Of a stretch of 64,000 bases of DNA, positions 11,011 through 22,245 are shown in pieces. The notes under the pieces are model-generated. The model did not search any database. It was not told the DNA's origin and saw only the letters and a program-made list of their open reading frames with translations. Made by a program: the position numbers and the translations under genes. The stretch's first letter is position 1. Each line of letters begins with the position of its first letter. Source of the DNA: Beverwykella pulmonaria (Eukaryota > Ascomycota > Dothideomycetes > Pleosporales > Melanommataceae); NCBI GenBank assembly GCA_001599595.1, contig BCHH01000008.1, forward strand, positions 2,532,650-2,596,649, written 5' to 3'.

Positions 11011-11658
11011 TCAACTCACATCCTCGGCCGCCTCGTCCTCGTCCTCGTCCTCCCTCTTCCGCGCCGCCTCCTCTTCCTTTTCCTTCAAATGCATGACCTC
11101 GACCAACTCCTCGCCCTCCATCCCAACCTCCTCATCCTCGCCATTTTCCTTTCCATCCTTCACAGTCCTCTGCTTCTTCTGTGCTTCGATGCGCTCTCTC
11201 ACCATTCTCGCAATCGCGTTCTCGGTCCAGATGTCCACCGTCTTCAACTTATTCTCCAAATCGCGCTTCAAATCCCAATTGGGCTTCTTGGGCTGGAGCT
11301 TGAACAGATCAAGCGGCTTGTCCTCCTTCGTCTCCTCAGCCTGCGCTTTCTTGGTCTCGAGCGCGAGCTGGCCGGCCTTGTATTCGAGGGTCGAAGTTGC
11401 ATCGGCGATTGGCGCGGCTTCAAAGCCCAGTTTTACGTTGCGCGTTTCGGGATCGTAGTTGCGGCCGCTGAGGTATGTTTTCGTGACAGGCTCTTCACTT
11501 ACAGTGCGCGTGAGAGATGCAGAGTTCGACGAGCCTTCTTCTGAGGCGGCGGAGGGGTCATTGTCAGTTGGTGCTTGCTTCCTCTTGAGCGACTTGAGCT
11601 GTGCGAGGCGCGCTTTGCGGTCATTAGCGGCGGCGGCGAGCTTTTCGTGCGAGGACAT
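11011..11658 (-). CDS. cwf18: Cwf18/CCDC12-type spliceosome component
   Basis: A single exon encodes 215 residues. The start at 11658 gives MSSHEKLAAAANDRKARLAQL, the family N-terminus; the open frame extends 24 codons further upstream but that part is not conserved in character. Next come KTYLSGRNYDPETRNVKLGF, an alpha-helical stretch and LFKLQPKKPNWDLKRDLE, which are diagnostic for CCDC12 (human) / Cwf18 (fission yeast), a subunit of the Prp19/Bact spliceosome. The C-terminus is a long charged coiled coil ending in an Asp/Glu-rich tail. It is expected to be nuclear and to act in pre-mRNA splicing. Confidence 0.88.
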   Translation of the reverse strand: MSSHEKLAAAANDRKARLAQLKSLKRKQAPTDNDPSAASEEGSSNSASLTRTVSEEPVTKTYLSGRNYDPETRNVKLGFEAAPIADATSTLEYKAGQLALETKKAQAEETKEDKPLDLFKLQPKKPNWDLKRDLENKLKTVDIWTENAIARMVRERIEAQKKQRTVKDGKENGEDEEVGMEGEELVEVMHLKEKEEEAARKREDEDEDEAAEDVS

Positions 11659-11886
11659 TTTTCTCGGCAAGCAGTTCTTGGTCTTGGGAGAAGGTGTTGG
11701 TGGGGTCTCGATGTTCAGGTGTAGATCCAATTTATACTATGGTGGGAGACGGCGTTCGGAGGTTTCTCAGAGATCGACCGCAGATGTTCCTCGCTCAAAA
11801 TTTATCCCGGGGCCCAGCACCTCATCGCAAACTCTTATCCACACCACACCATGGCTCGATGAAGGCCGCAGACCCGCCCTCCTCCC

Positions 11887-14586
11887 ATGCCCCGAGCCCG
11901 CATTCCAAATGCCAGGTTTCTCGCCAGCGCGGATTCCCCCTTCCTGCCGCCTCCCTTTCTCGCGCCGCGGCTCTTTCCCGCATCTCCTTTTTCCCCAGCC
12001 AGTGGGATACACCATGCAACGAAATGCATGCATATGCAGCAGAAAACTCAGAAAGAGGAGGAAGATAGGGCATGTGCGAGAAGCAGCCATGGAGGGCTGG
12101 CATTGTCTGGCCTGAGCAATTTGCGATATGCGGACATTTCCACCTTTGCTCGCCGGCAGGTCAGAGGCTATACTACATATCCAGCACCAATCGTCCGAAA
12201 GGTGGACTCGGAGGCCACACCAAGCACAAACAGAGCCAAAAGAACGTCAGATGTGCGAAAAGTCAATGCCTCATCAATTGAGGTGCACCTGCTGGACTTG
12301 CGACGACGGAGAGCTCTCGCGACTGAGCGCAAGCGACTTCAGACCATGTTGTCGTACGAAGCTGACGCAGATGCCGCGACGTTAATGCAGAGAGGACGAT
12401 ATAGGACTCTGCAGCGGCGGATATACAACCTCTCGCGTACGAAATTTACCGTCCTGGACATGAAACAAGGAAACACACATCTACAGGGTCGTCGACTGCT
12501 CTTTCAAGCCTTCTCTGCTGTAGCTCGCCGCGTGTACCCCGGCGCAAGAAGGAGCAGCTACCCGATCAAGATAAAACATGACCCTCAATGCAAGAAATGG
12601 TACTCTTCCGTCTTCTCGGGTACTGATACGCACGATGAAGAGCATGCGTGGAACAATTGGATGGAACTGGACCAGGAAGCAAGAGATACGTCTTGGCATC
12701 TCTTGCTCCTCTACCTTGTAGAGCGCAAACCGGATCGTGGTCTACAATTCCTGCGCGTCATCGCACGCGACCCTTTTCTCAAGATAAACCCGACAATAAT
12801 TGCCGATGCCCTCGAGATCTTAGCGAGGACGTACATCAAAGAGGAGAACGGGCGCGTTCGAAACAAGGCAAACTTCGTACCAACCTTCTGCCACCTATTC
12901 CGCCAACATCTAGCCAACACCAAGACTATATGCACCCAGGACCTGTTGTTGAGCATTTCCCGCTTAGCCTACGCTGAGGATTTGAAGCTTGTTTATGATT
13001 TGATCCAAGACAAGGTCTTCTGGGGCTACGATACCCTCCTACACTATGCCAGCGCATTCGGCAAGCTAGGCCAGCATGAATATGCTATGTTATGTCTGAA
13101 GAAGGTTGTACGCATTGGAACCACTTTAATCGGTCGGCAAGACGTCGTGGCCCGCAAGCGGTTCCGTTGGAGTTGCGCTCTGATCCTCCGTCAAAGCGTG
13201 AGCAATGGCCAAAACTATCACATGACAGCCGATATTGTCGCCCAGTTTCTGAAATTAGGGGTCAAATTGGACATTTTGCTCTATAATGTCATCATGAACA
13301 ACGCCATAGAGGCAGGCGACTACAATGTCGCATTCCGGGTCTACAATCTATTAGGAGAGAACGGAGTAACACCGGACAAGCGGACCTACTCAATCCTTCT
13401 TCATGGATGCACTGTTGCCGAAAACCCGCCCATGTTCCGCAATTTCGCAGACCACTGTGCAAAAATGGCCTTGGTGCTGCAGGATCCGTGGTTGGCAAGC
13501 GATTGCCTCTATTATGAATACATCTGCCACCACAACCAGGACGAAGCGGAAATAGAACGTGTCTTCCCAATTATCCACGGCGTATACTCTCAATTCTTTA
13601 CCCATGAGCCTCTAAAATGGATCAACGTCGACTACAGCCAGCACCTTCGGCGACCTCCAATCCCAGACCCAGGCAACTCAGACCCTCAGGACGCCGTTTC
13701 CGTGCTTCCGGAACCCCAACCTCTTCTCGATCCTCCAACCGTAGCTATCTATCTCATGCTGCAACTCGAAATCCGGCGCGCCATGGCCGTCGGCACCAAG
13801 CGTGTATGGGAACTCTATTTACTATTCCGCAACGCCGTGCGCTCGGGCAAACACCCTATCGTCATCGAATTAGCCCGCAAACCCATCATTTGGAACGCCT
13901 TCCTACTCGCCTTCTGCCGGAAAGAGCAATTCGCCAATGCCTCACACCTCATACAGTCAATGCCAGCGCCAAACGTGTACTCGTGGAACATTTTCATGCA
14001 AGCCTTCTTCAAAACCAGCCAAGTCCAAGCCGCAGAGCGAGTCTTCCACATCATGAAAACGCGGGACATGCAGCCGGACCAATTCACCTTCGGCATCCTC
14101 CTGCGAGGCTATGCCAAAGCACAGCACGCGGAGAAGATTGGCCGGGTGATGGATGAGCTGGACAGCGAAAAACAACTCCATCCTGCGATCCTACAGGCTT
14201 TGGCCCGCATGCGCGATCGCGACAGCTTGATGGCGGAGCTAGAGCAAAGTCAGAAGAGGAAAGAAGAGAAGGAGAAAGAGAGGCTGAAGAAGGAGGAGGA
14301 GGCGAAGATTGCAAGATGGGAGTTGCCGCGGTTTGCGCCGCTGATGGTGAAGCCGCCGTTGGTGAAGATGGAGGAGAAGGTTGAAAGGCCGGTGCACTCC
14401 AATAGGTTGAAAATGGATTGGCGAAGGCGGAAGAGGGAAGGTGTGGAGCGTGGAGTTTTTAGGCGTGTAGAAGTGGAGAGTCAAAAGATCGGGAGCGAAG
14501 GAGTAGGGGTTGGAGTCGGAGGTGAAGAACGCGGGATAAAGAAGTCCACGGGGAAGACGGAAGACGGTGATGGGCATGTAGGTTAG
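11887..14586 (+). CDS. Mitochondrial pentatricopeptide-repeat (PPR) protein
   Basis: This single open frame encodes up to 899 residues. The first ~70 residues are rich in Arg, Ser, Ala and Pro with few acids, consistent with a mitochondrial presequence. From ~250 onward the protein is helical, with PPR units visible at ~470-520 (DILLYNVIMNNAIEAGDYN, then VTPDKRTYSILLHGC) and ~690-760 (NVYSWNIFMQAFFKTSQVQ, then MQPDQFTFGILLRGYAKAQ). The C-terminus is a basic/acidic coiled coil. PPR proteins bind organellar RNA for processing, stability or translation; the target transcript is unknown. The start is uncertain: ATGs at 11887 and ~12021 are in frame, and a short upstream exon is possible. Confidence 0.8.
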   Translation: MPRARIPNARFLASADSPFLPPPFLAPRLFPASPFSPASGIHHATKCMHMQQKTQKEEEDRACARSSHGGLALSGLSNLRYADISTFARRQVRGYTTYPAPIVRKVDSEATPSTNRAKRTSDVRKVNASSIEVHLLDLRRRRALATERKRLQTMLSYEADADAATLMQRGRYRTLQRRIYNLSRTKFTVLDMKQGNTHLQGRRLLFQAFSAVARRVYPGARRSSYPIKIKHDPQCKKWYSSVFSGTDTHDEEHAWNNWMELDQEARDTSWHLLLLYLVERKPDRGLQFLRVIARDPFLKINPTIIADALEILARTYIKEENGRVRNKANFVPTFCHLFRQHLANTKTICTQDLLLSISRLAYAEDLKLVYDLIQDKVFWGYDTLLHYASAFGKLGQHEYAMLCLKKVVRIGTTLIGRQDVVARKRFRWSCALILRQSVSNGQNYHMTADIVAQFLKLGVKLDILLYNVIMNNAIEAGDYNVAFRVYNLLGENGVTPDKRTYSILLHGCTVAENPPMFRNFADHCAKMALVLQDPWLASDCLYYEYICHHNQDEAEIERVFPIIHGVYSQFFTHEPLKWINVDYSQHLRRPPIPDPGNSDPQDAVSVLPEPQPLLDPPTVAIYLMLQLEIRRAMAVGTKRVWELYLLFRNAVRSGKHPIVIELARKPIIWNAFLLAFCRKEQFANASHLIQSMPAPNVYSWNIFMQAFFKTSQVQAAERVFHIMKTRDMQPDQFTFGILLRGYAKAQHAEKIGRVMDELDSEKQLHPAILQALARMRDRDSLMAELEQSQKRKEEKEKERLKKEEEAKIARWELPRFAPLMVKPPLVKMEEKVERPVHSNRLKMDWRRRKREGVERGVFRRVEVESQKIGSEGVGVGVGGEERGIKKSTGKTEDGDGHVG

Positions 14587-15004
14587 ATGGGGCGGAACAG
14601 CATTTGAGGCTAGAAATATGTGATGTCTACGGTCTGGTATAGACTTTGAGCGCTTCGACAAGTATCATGATCTATATTACGGCATTGTATTATAATGATC
14701 ACTGTATTTATATTAACTGCAGGGCGCTGTCGCCTTGTATGTAATGTCGTCACAGAAGGCGTGCGTAGATTTATCTCAGGCTTGTGAGTATAGAGCACGC
14801 CATCTGATCAACGGTTGCCTACATATCAGAGAAAGGGCAATTTTCAGAGTCCTTCGACCACTATTTCCCTAGTCTATTGGGAAAAAAAAATGTTAGAAAC
14901 TATTACCGCTCACAGGGCAATCTTGGAAGATCCCATACCATCATACTCATCCAGTACGTCCACGCGCCAATTCATAAATCCATTGCCTCTATCAGACTCC
15001 CCGC
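14587..15004. other. Convergent 3' region
   Basis: This AT-rich stretch lies between two convergent genes. It should hold their 3' UTRs; no other feature is seen. Confidence 0.5.
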
Positions 15005-17788
15005 TCACATCGCCTCATCCCCTGATTCCTCCTCATCTTCATCCTCCTCTATTATCTCTTCAACCTCCTTCAACCTCCCCTCTTCCTCCCGCTCCCTGTC
15101 ATTTCGTAAAACCCTCGCATTTCCCCTCTCCTCCTCACACAGCCCAATCTCCCTATCAAGCGTAACCGCCCATCCCTCCCACACACTCCCCCTAGCACTA
15201 TCCGTCAACGGACCGGCAGTTACGCGCCAGCGCTTTGTGAGTTCATTCTCTCTGTCCCTACTCTTTGCCATGATGTTATACGCTTCCACAAGTTTTGTGT
15301 ACGCAGCTCGATGCAAATCTACATCCTTCACACCCTTTTCAAGGTGTAGATATGGGAGCGAAGTTGGCGAATATGTCTCTAGGACTTGGTAATGTCCTGT
15401 CTCAACCTTGCGGAGGTAGTTAGGGTATAGAGTTACTGGCAACATGAGCAATGTCGTCAACGTAATCGCCTCAGTTTCAGGATCCATGTAGCCCAGCATG
15501 ACTGCGTCGGTCGGGTCGGTGCCGATGTTGGCCGGGTGGAGGATCATGGAGCGGAAGTAGATCTGGACGGGGATGCCCGTGGGTTGGGAGTGCACTTTCA
15601 TGAGGTGTAGAGCCGGGGCCGCGGCGCGTTGGATGCCTGGGAGGGGCGTAGCGAAGCCGGTTTGGAGGTTGAGGGGTGTGAGTGTGTGTGGTACTTCCCG
15701 GGTTGGGAGGGATGGGTGAGGTGAAGGAGTGGGCGTAGTGCTCCTAGGAGGCTGGAATGCCAACAAAGGTGCTCTGAAGGGAGTGTATGTTGTCAAATCT
15801 TGCTGAATTTGTGGAGTCGATGGACCAGCCACGGGGGAAATCGGTATTGGTCCCGGTAAAATCGCATTCGGCAGGCCTTGGGAATTGTGTAGTTGAGGCT
15901 GTGGGTTTAATTGCAATGTGCTCGGTCGGGCTGGCACGCTCTGGGGAGAGCTCTGGGAGGTTGAGGTTTGAATGATAGGTGCCAGAGTTATAGTGATAGT
16001 TGAAGGGACGGGTACAGGGACTTGGGCTCCTGTTACAGGGCTTGAACTATGAGTGACTAAGCCCGTACTGTTCGAGAATCCTGGCGGTGCAGGAAATTGT
16101 GGAGGGGGAGCAGAAAGGGGAGCGTTTGTCGATCTGGCAGTAGCTACTGGTGGTCGAGCCTGAGGCACTGGGCTTGCTAGCAAGGTACTCAGAATTGCCT
16201 GTCTTGCTCCATCATTGAATAGAGGCAAGATACGCGTTAGTTGAGCAGTGGTCATGTTCAAGAGAAAGTTATGGATTTCGGCAGCAGTGAGCGGACTCTG
16301 TGGTGCTGTCGTAGTAGGTGCAGCCCCTGGGTTTGCGGGTGGTGTATCCATGGCATCATCGTTGGCTTCGGTTTCCATTCTTTCATTGTCCGGATGATCT
16401 TCGTCCTCGTCGTACTCGGATTCGTCGTCGCTGTTACCTGCGCCCTCTTCTTCTTCGCCATAGTTCCGGAAAGGAGAAGCGCATGCAAAGGCCTTCGACT
16501 TAAATCTGGCAAACATGTGGGCAGGGACACCGTCAATCGAGTAGTCCGGCCGAACATATATAGCTGTTGCGGTCCTGTTCGTTGCTGAAGGCGGTTGCAT
16601 TCCAGGAGGATGCATCGGCGTTGCAGGTATAAGTGGCGGCAGGACTGCCGGATGGTCTGGTTCAGTAGCAGCAATTGCGGCCGCCTTTACCGCATCATCC
16701 GCCGCTTTTTGCGCCTCTTGTGCGAGTTGGTTGCTAAGAAGTGTTTCATTGTGCTTTTTTGCGGTCATCGTCATCTGCGAAATGTAGTGGCCTTGAGCGT
16801 AGGTTCTCTCCTTGTAATGATTAGCAAGTCCTTTTCCATCGCCCTCCTCAGATGTCTCTCTTGGGTGGGCCTCTTGTAGTTTGACATAATTATTGATTTG
16901 CTTCAGTGTAACGCCAGCTTCGTTTAGCAGGCATATAGCATGACTACGATTCTTGAAACAGGCGGCGTAGTATTGCTCACGTTTTTGCTGGTTGGTGGGG
17001 ACATTGACGAGCGGGGGAAGCGGCTCTTCCTCCTTGTCAGGCCTAACGCCAAACCTGACTTCTTCGTACTGCATGCGCTCGCTCTGTTGGACCAGTCTCT
17101 CAAGGGCGGCTATGTCTGGCTTCCTGCGAAGACCTCCTTCCATGATCTCTTTACCCGTCTCATTTACTTTGCCTTGAACCTCAAGAGGATGGAATTCAAA
17201 GTCCCACAAGCTCGGTATTTCCCTACGAACGGCGGCCTGCAGAGCCTTCCCATCGCCCTCGTAATAGTCAATCCAGAGGTACATGAACTCGATAAAGTTG
17301 GGTACGAGCGAGCTGGAGACCTGCACGATGTCGATCAGGATGCGCAGCATTTCTTCTTCTCTCATGAGCTCGGCGTCAAGATAGCGGCTCGAGACAGTAA
17401 GCATGGGAGGCTTGGGCCGCGGGAGGTGAGGAGTGAAGAACGGTTCAGGGGCCTTCGTAGGAGTAAAGGCCGGTGTATTGATCCGAAGCTTTTTGAGGGC
17501 CGGGGCGGGTCGGTTGGCCTGAGTTGCAGAGGACGCCCTATCGACGTCCCATTGCACGGCCCAGGCCCAGAGCTCCTTGCGGTAGCGGCGGGCGGCTCGA
17601 TCTGTGAAGTCTTGAATGAGTGCCATGAATATGTCGTGATCCGTTTCCATCTTGTACGCCAGCACATTATGCGTGTACTCTTGGTAGGGCACCAGCGTGG
17701 GGATTGGTTCGACGTTGCCCGTGACATCTTGGACTTTGTCAAGGTAACGCTTGTCGAGCAGGTTCAGAACCTTGCCGTGGGTCGACAT
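15005..17788 (-). CDS. Large protein of unknown function with acidic and Pro-rich regions
   Basis: A single exon of 927 residues from the chosen ATG at 17788 (MSTHGKVLNLLDKRYLDKV); the frame is open for another 100 codons upstream, but that stretch is compositionally different and probably 5' UTR. Residues ~1-400 are mixed helical, with Trp/Tyr-rich segments. Near ~470-490 is an acidic run (DDESEYDEDEDHPD), then a short helical block (EIHNFLLNMTTAQLTRILPL), a ~200-residue Pro/Ser/Thr/Gln-rich linker, and a C-terminal folded-looking ~180 residues ending in an acidic tail. I recognise no catalytic motif. The overall look is a nuclear scaffold or regulator, but that is a guess. Confidence 0.7.
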   Translation of the reverse strand: MSTHGKVLNLLDKRYLDKVQDVTGNVEPIPTLVPYQEYTHNVLAYKMETDHDIFMALIQDFTDRAARRYRKELWAWAVQWDVDRASSATQANRPAPALKKLRINTPAFTPTKAPEPFFTPHLPRPKPPMLTVSSRYLDAELMREEEMLRILIDIVQVSSSLVPNFIEFMYLWIDYYEGDGKALQAAVRREIPSLWDFEFHPLEVQGKVNETGKEIMEGGLRRKPDIAALERLVQQSERMQYEEVRFGVRPDKEEEPLPPLVNVPTNQQKREQYYAACFKNRSHAICLLNEAGVTLKQINNYVKLQEAHPRETSEEGDGKGLANHYKERTYAQGHYISQMTMTAKKHNETLLSNQLAQEAQKAADDAVKAAAIAATEPDHPAVLPPLIPATPMHPPGMQPPSATNRTATAIYVRPDYSIDGVPAHMFARFKSKAFACASPFRNYGEEEEGAGNSDDESEYDEDEDHPDNERMETEANDDAMDTPPANPGAAPTTTAPQSPLTAAEIHNFLLNMTTAQLTRILPLFNDGARQAILSTLLASPVPQARPPVATARSTNAPLSAPPPQFPAPPGFSNSTGLVTHSSSPVTGAQVPVPVPSTITITLAPIIQTSTSQSSPQSVPARPSTLQLNPQPQLHNSQGLPNAILPGPIPISPVAGPSTPQIQQDLTTYTPFRAPLLAFQPPRSTTPTPSPHPSLPTREVPHTLTPLNLQTGFATPLPGIQRAAAPALHLMKVHSQPTGIPVQIYFRSMILHPANIGTDPTDAVMLGYMDPETEAITLTTLLMLPVTLYPNYLRKVETGHYQVLETYSPTSLPYLHLEKGVKDVDLHRAAYTKLVEAYNIMAKSRDRENELTKRWRVTAGPLTDSARGSVWEGWAVTLDREIGLCEEERGNARVLRNDREREEEGRLKEVEEIIEEDEDEEESGDEAM

Positions 17789-18169
17789 GGCAGCGGAGGA
17801 AGTTGTAAAAGATAAAGGCGAAGTAGAGAGAGAGAGACTGCGAGTGAAGGAAGAGGGCTTCTTAGGTGGACGGTCGAGTGGGTGGCTTGGTGGGGCTACG
17901 GAGGTCTTGGCGGGTATGACAGGTGAAGAAGTGAATAGTAACAATAGCATCAAGAGGTGACGGCGAAGAAACAATAGTAGAGAGAAAGTGAAACAAAAGA
18001 CTGACTGAAATGGAAGCCCACATTTGTGTATGCTGGAATCTATCGCTCTCCTGGCATCCGAGCCTAATCGTACAGTTTTGCACAGTCGCATATATCTACA
18101 GTGCCTGCATCAAAGGGCATCTCAGAACCCCGGTCGTTGTGCGCCACCCCATCGAGCATCCATTCCTGT

Positions 18170-18570
18170 CTACTTCCCTTCCCTCAGCTTCCCTATTATC
18201 CCCGACACCCTGTCCTCGGCATTCTCCCTCACCCTCCTCCAATCCGTGTCGTACACCTTGCGCACGGCAGTCTCGAGCTCGCGATTCCACCGGTCCTTGG
18301 CCATCTCCACGAGACCGACGGGCGCCTCTCGTGCTACAGGCTCTGGGGGCGGCGGTATAGGCTCGATGACATTAGTGAGGACGAGGCGTTGCTGGCGCAG
18401 GAGCGCGGCTTGCGTGACGCGGTTTCTGGTGTGCAGCGCAATAGTGAGGTAGAGGACCGTGGACGTGAGCGTGACGCCGCCGAGCTTCAAGGAACAGGTT
18501 AGCATGTTTACGGCCATGATAGTTGTATAGAGAAGTGGACGTGACGTACAAAGCCGGTGGTGAAGCCCAT
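18170..18570 (-). CDS. mic12: MICOS complex subunit Mic12
   Basis: Exons 18550-18570 (MGFTTGF) and 18170-18484 are joined by a 65-nt GTACGT...GAAG intron, giving 111 residues. The first ~25 residues after the junction (LGGVTLTSTVLYLTIALHTR) form one membrane helix, followed by a basic helix (RNRVTQAALLRQQRLVL), a Pro-rich hinge and an amphipathic C-terminal region (ELETAVRKVYDTDWRRVREN). This matches the fungal Mic12/Aim5 family in length and order. Mic12 is an inner-membrane protein that couples the two MICOS subcomplexes at cristae junctions. The very short first exon explains why the long open frame alone gives a wrong N-terminus. Confidence 0.87.
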
Positions 18571-19840
18571 GGCGGAGCTGCGGAACTGTTGAAGATTGTG
18601 ATGGCGTGTTTGCGCGTCGCACCGGGAGGCCAATGGCTGGCCAGTCTACTCTGAGGAGTTCTTCAGTCTGGTTCTGGGGAAGAAGAAGTGGAAGACACAA
18701 AGTATCGTGGCGTAGAGGATCGAAGTTCGAAATTCTTAACCAAGCCCGGCTTCAAGGTGAGGTCGGCGGCAGACATCATCTTGTCCGTGTGATGCGGAGC
18801 AGGTGCTTGGGAGCGGGACTTTCCTTATTAGGAAATGTACCAATTGGCATCCACGACTGCAAGGACTTGGCCAAAAAGTGCTTGTTCAGAGGCGGGTCCG
18901 TCCGCGATTCTGGTCTACCACCATCTGCTATCTCTCCCCACAACGCAGGACATGGTCATTCTTGGGCGCGCTGTTCAATTCCTTATGCAGCAGAGCAGTG
19001 AGCAGCAGAGCAGCGAGCAACAGAATCAGAGCCTCATATGTCACCTTCGCTAATACGTTAGGCCTTCTTATCCTTTGGGGAACCATCTGAGCAAACCAGC
19101 CCCTATTTTTCGTACGAGAACAAGACCCAAGTTCTGTCACAGCCTCACATTATTTCACACTGTGTGCCTGAATTTTTCTTGCAATGTGCCTCGCTAAGTA
19201 CCGGTGAGCGGGTGAATGGCTCAAGTTTGGCCCCCTAATCTATTTATGTCGTATTCGCTGGATGCCCTTCCTCCAGCTTCTCCAAGACAAAACCGTTTCA
19301 GGACGACTCAAAGCATCGCCTATTTCCTTCTCTAGGATTCAAACACGACCTTCTCTCGCGGCAAGTCCTAAGTGGTAGCATAACATCCGACCGAATCCAT
19401 GGCATTACACAACACAGGGCCTAGTGCTGAGTTTTCGAAGGGCAATTTCCGCACCTTAGCAACATCTGATTTGCGAGCGTTTTCGCTGCGCCTCCTTTTA
19501 TACATGAAAAAGGCAGCTGCCCAGCCAGCCGCCTTTCATGTAGCATGCATTTAATTCTCTTGGAATTCTCTTGGAATACTCTTGGAATTCTCTTGGTATA
19601 CACCGCCAACAGGCAACACAGGCAGCACAGGTGTAGGATGAGCTTTTGGAAGGATACGATGCATGCTGTTAGAGTCACGATGCCCCTTTATAAGGGTTTC
19701 CGCATCTCATCAGTCGCCTTACGGCCTGCGCCATCTTCTTTCCAAGCATCTTCATTGCGCGGGGGCTTGTTCATTATTCGTTCTTGTTCCTGACATCGTA
19801 TTTTTTTTTCTCTTACTTCTTGTTTGCTCGTCTCATAGTC
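18571..19840. other. Long divergent intergenic region
   Basis: About 1.27 kb between Mic12 (minus) and the S41 peptidase (plus). It contains AGCAG-rich short repeats (~18990-19025), a perfect-stem palindrome (19501-19542) and an 11-bp tandem array (19555-19598), but no supported gene. Confidence 0.5.
19555..19598 (+). repeat. Tandem 11-bp repeat, four copies
   Basis: Four adjacent copies of TTCTCTTGGAA occur; the third has TA at its first two positions and the fourth ends TA. It lies ~240 bp upstream of the S41 peptidase start. Confidence 0.85.
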
Positions 19841-22245
19841 ATGCTCGTCCCCATTCTCCTCGCTTCAGCGGCTCTTGCAGCCGCACAGACTGATTTACCC
19901 ACCTCAACCCGTTCTACTACCCCAACTGGAACCGGCGAGCCATGCGCCCAGGTGTCTTCCCTCATAGAAAACTCATTCTCTTCCTGGTTCCCCGCCGATG
20001 CTGCGTATAATTGTTTACAAAGCGTCCCTGTTGACGTCGAGAGCGACAAAGTCCTCATCGACGAACTGAAACTAGCATGGGCATGGAATTCCGAGTACCT
20101 CTATCTCAAGAACACCCCCGAAGATTGGGAGTTCGGGCCAGTGGACATCCCAGCCGAACTGGACAAGATCAAGGACGGACTAGGCAATTTTAATAGTGAA
20201 TACGATGTTCAACGAGCGATTCAGGATATTACGTTTAGAACCGGAAACTACCACTTCAACTACAATCCGGACATTCTTCAGGTGTTTGATTGGTCGAGAG
20301 ACATTGGTGTGGTGTCGTTGTCGAAGGACGGGAAGGAGTTGCCCAAGTTGTATCTTGATTCTGATGCGTACCGGATGAGCTTTGGAGAAGAGGTTTCGGA
20401 GATCAGTAAGATCAACGACGAAGAGGCTTACACTTACCTCGGCAAGATTGGCACGTGGGGGCAATACATCGACAGTGACGGACGTCTTAATAAGCTGTTC
20501 ACTAAAGGTGACACTGGACGCTCGGGTACTTTCGAGTCACAGATCCACTATGACGGGCCAACAACGAAGATCACGTTTGCCAACGGCACAGAGGCGATAT
20601 TCGACAACTACGCTACTACAACGGAAAGCTTCGCAAAAGTAACAGATGGCCCATCTTTCTACAACGCCTTCTGCAAAGGACAAATCGCCTCCGACCTCGC
20701 CAATGGGCTGACAGATGGCTCCGGCGACCGGCAGACTGACCCTTATCTCCAAGACCGCAAGTCCAAAGTTGCCGCCAATCACCAGCTTCAGAAGCGGCAA
20801 TTCTCCAACTCGACTTACACCACTGTCATCAAGGCCGAGAGCGGCGCAGTCATGGGGTTCTTCCTCAATGGCGACGGATACTCTGACGTTGCCGTGCTCA
20901 AGATCCTCACTTTCGACCCTGTAGGCGACGACACCGGCATGGAGTTCCAGGCCACGATCAAATCCTTCCTCGAACAATGCATTAGCGAAAAGAAGCAGAA
21001 GCTCATCATTGACCTGCGTGAGAACGGTGGTGGCGCACCTAGTCTTCTCCTCGACGCGTTCATGCAGCTGTTTCCCGGTCAGGATCCCTTTTCCGCACAG
21101 CGCTACCGCGCAGATGAGCAGTGGGTTGCGATTGGCGATGCCGTTTCTGAAATCTACACTACGCCGAAATTGGCGGCCGAGTATGAGAGCACCCACATCT
21201 ATGAGTTGGGCGAAAGGTGGAGGTTTTGGGCTTATTGGCACTTCGTCACTGCCAAGGGAGAAGTAAGACATCCTCTCTCTTGCCGAGTTTGGCAGAGCTC
21301 ATGCTAACATGTACCAGAATTTCAAAGACTGGCAAGAATACCTCGGCCCTGGAGAATTCAACGGCGACTCTTTCACTGCCACGAGTCGCTACAACGCATG
21401 TCTACTCCCTTCCGCGTCCGACGTGAAACCAAACTAACGCATCACAGTACTCCAACAGCGATCGCGTCTCCATTGTAGTAGAAGGCTTCTACTTCATCAA
21501 CGGCACCAACCGCCCTACACCCTTCAAACCTGAAAACGTGGTAATGTTCACGGACGCGCTGTGCGGCTCGGCGTGCGCAGGAATCCACGAAGAGCTCAAG
21601 AACATTGCGGGTGTAAAATCTGTCACTGTTGGCGGCCGCCCCCAAAAAGGGCCTATCCAAGCCGTCACGGGCTCCAAGGGGTCGGAAGTACTCCGCATAG
21701 GCAGGATTCCGGACTACGCAACCAATATCTTGTCTTTGACTGAATCGGTTGGCGCAAAAGTGCCGACGTCGGAGAACCTGCTGAAAATGGCTAACGTATC
21801 GCAAATCACGCTTCGCGCCGGGGACCAGCGTACCCGCGTCCAGACACAAGATCAGCTGCGCAAGGGTGATACAACAGCCACGCCGCTCGAATTCATCTAC
21901 GAAGCCGCTGATTGTAGATTCTTCTACACCGCTCAGTCGTTTCAGGACACAGATGCCGCGTGGAAGGCAGCGTGGGACGCTTACACGGACGATACAAAAT
22001 GTGTTGAGGGCTCGACGAAGCATAAGAGTTCCATCAGTGGAGGATATGTGCCATTTGGACCGGGCGAGTTGAAGGACGAGAATATGCCGAAACCAAACCA
22101 GACGACGGGAAACCCTTCGAATCCCAGTTCGACCGGTGGGTCCACGCCAAGTGGGACTGCAAAGCCGAAGAGCGCGGGTGCGAGTCTCAGGGTTGGTAGT
22201 GCGGTTCTTTTCGTTGCTGCTGGGGCAATGATGGCGTTGTTGTAG
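19841..22245 (+). CDS. Secreted S41-family serine peptidase, probably GPI-anchored
   Basis: Exons 19841-21262, 21318-21395 and 21448-22245 encode 765 residues. Residues 1-17 (MLVPILLASAALAAAQT) are a signal peptide. The N-terminal half matches the fungal extracellular S41 (UstP/CPAF-like) group. The catalytic region has IIDLRENGGG (strand before the active site) and FTDALCGSACAG, whose Ser is the likely nucleophile. The end is a Thr/Ser/Gly/Pro-rich linker and a ~20-residue hydrophobic tail without basic residues, a GPI-anchor signal. The first intron is GTAAGA...CCAG. The second has a GC donor (AAC|GCATGT) and gives the join RYN-YSNSDRVSI; no GT donor nearby keeps the frame. Substrates are unknown. 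Confidence 0.85.
21396..21447 (+). other. GC-AG intron of the S41 peptidase gene
   Basis: The donor is GCATGT and the acceptor CACAG, with CTAAC upstream of the acceptor. The frame requires phase 0 at both ends, which no neighbouring GT satisfies. Confidence 0.65.

Noticed and set aside
11459..12115. 218-codon plus-strand ORF overlapping the Cwf18 and PPR gene starts
   Set aside because: It spans the Cwf18 coding region in antisense and the promoter between the genes, with no conserved content.
16940..17815. 291-codon plus-strand ORF
   Set aside because: It is antisense to the 927-residue minus-strand protein and has mixed composition without a domain.
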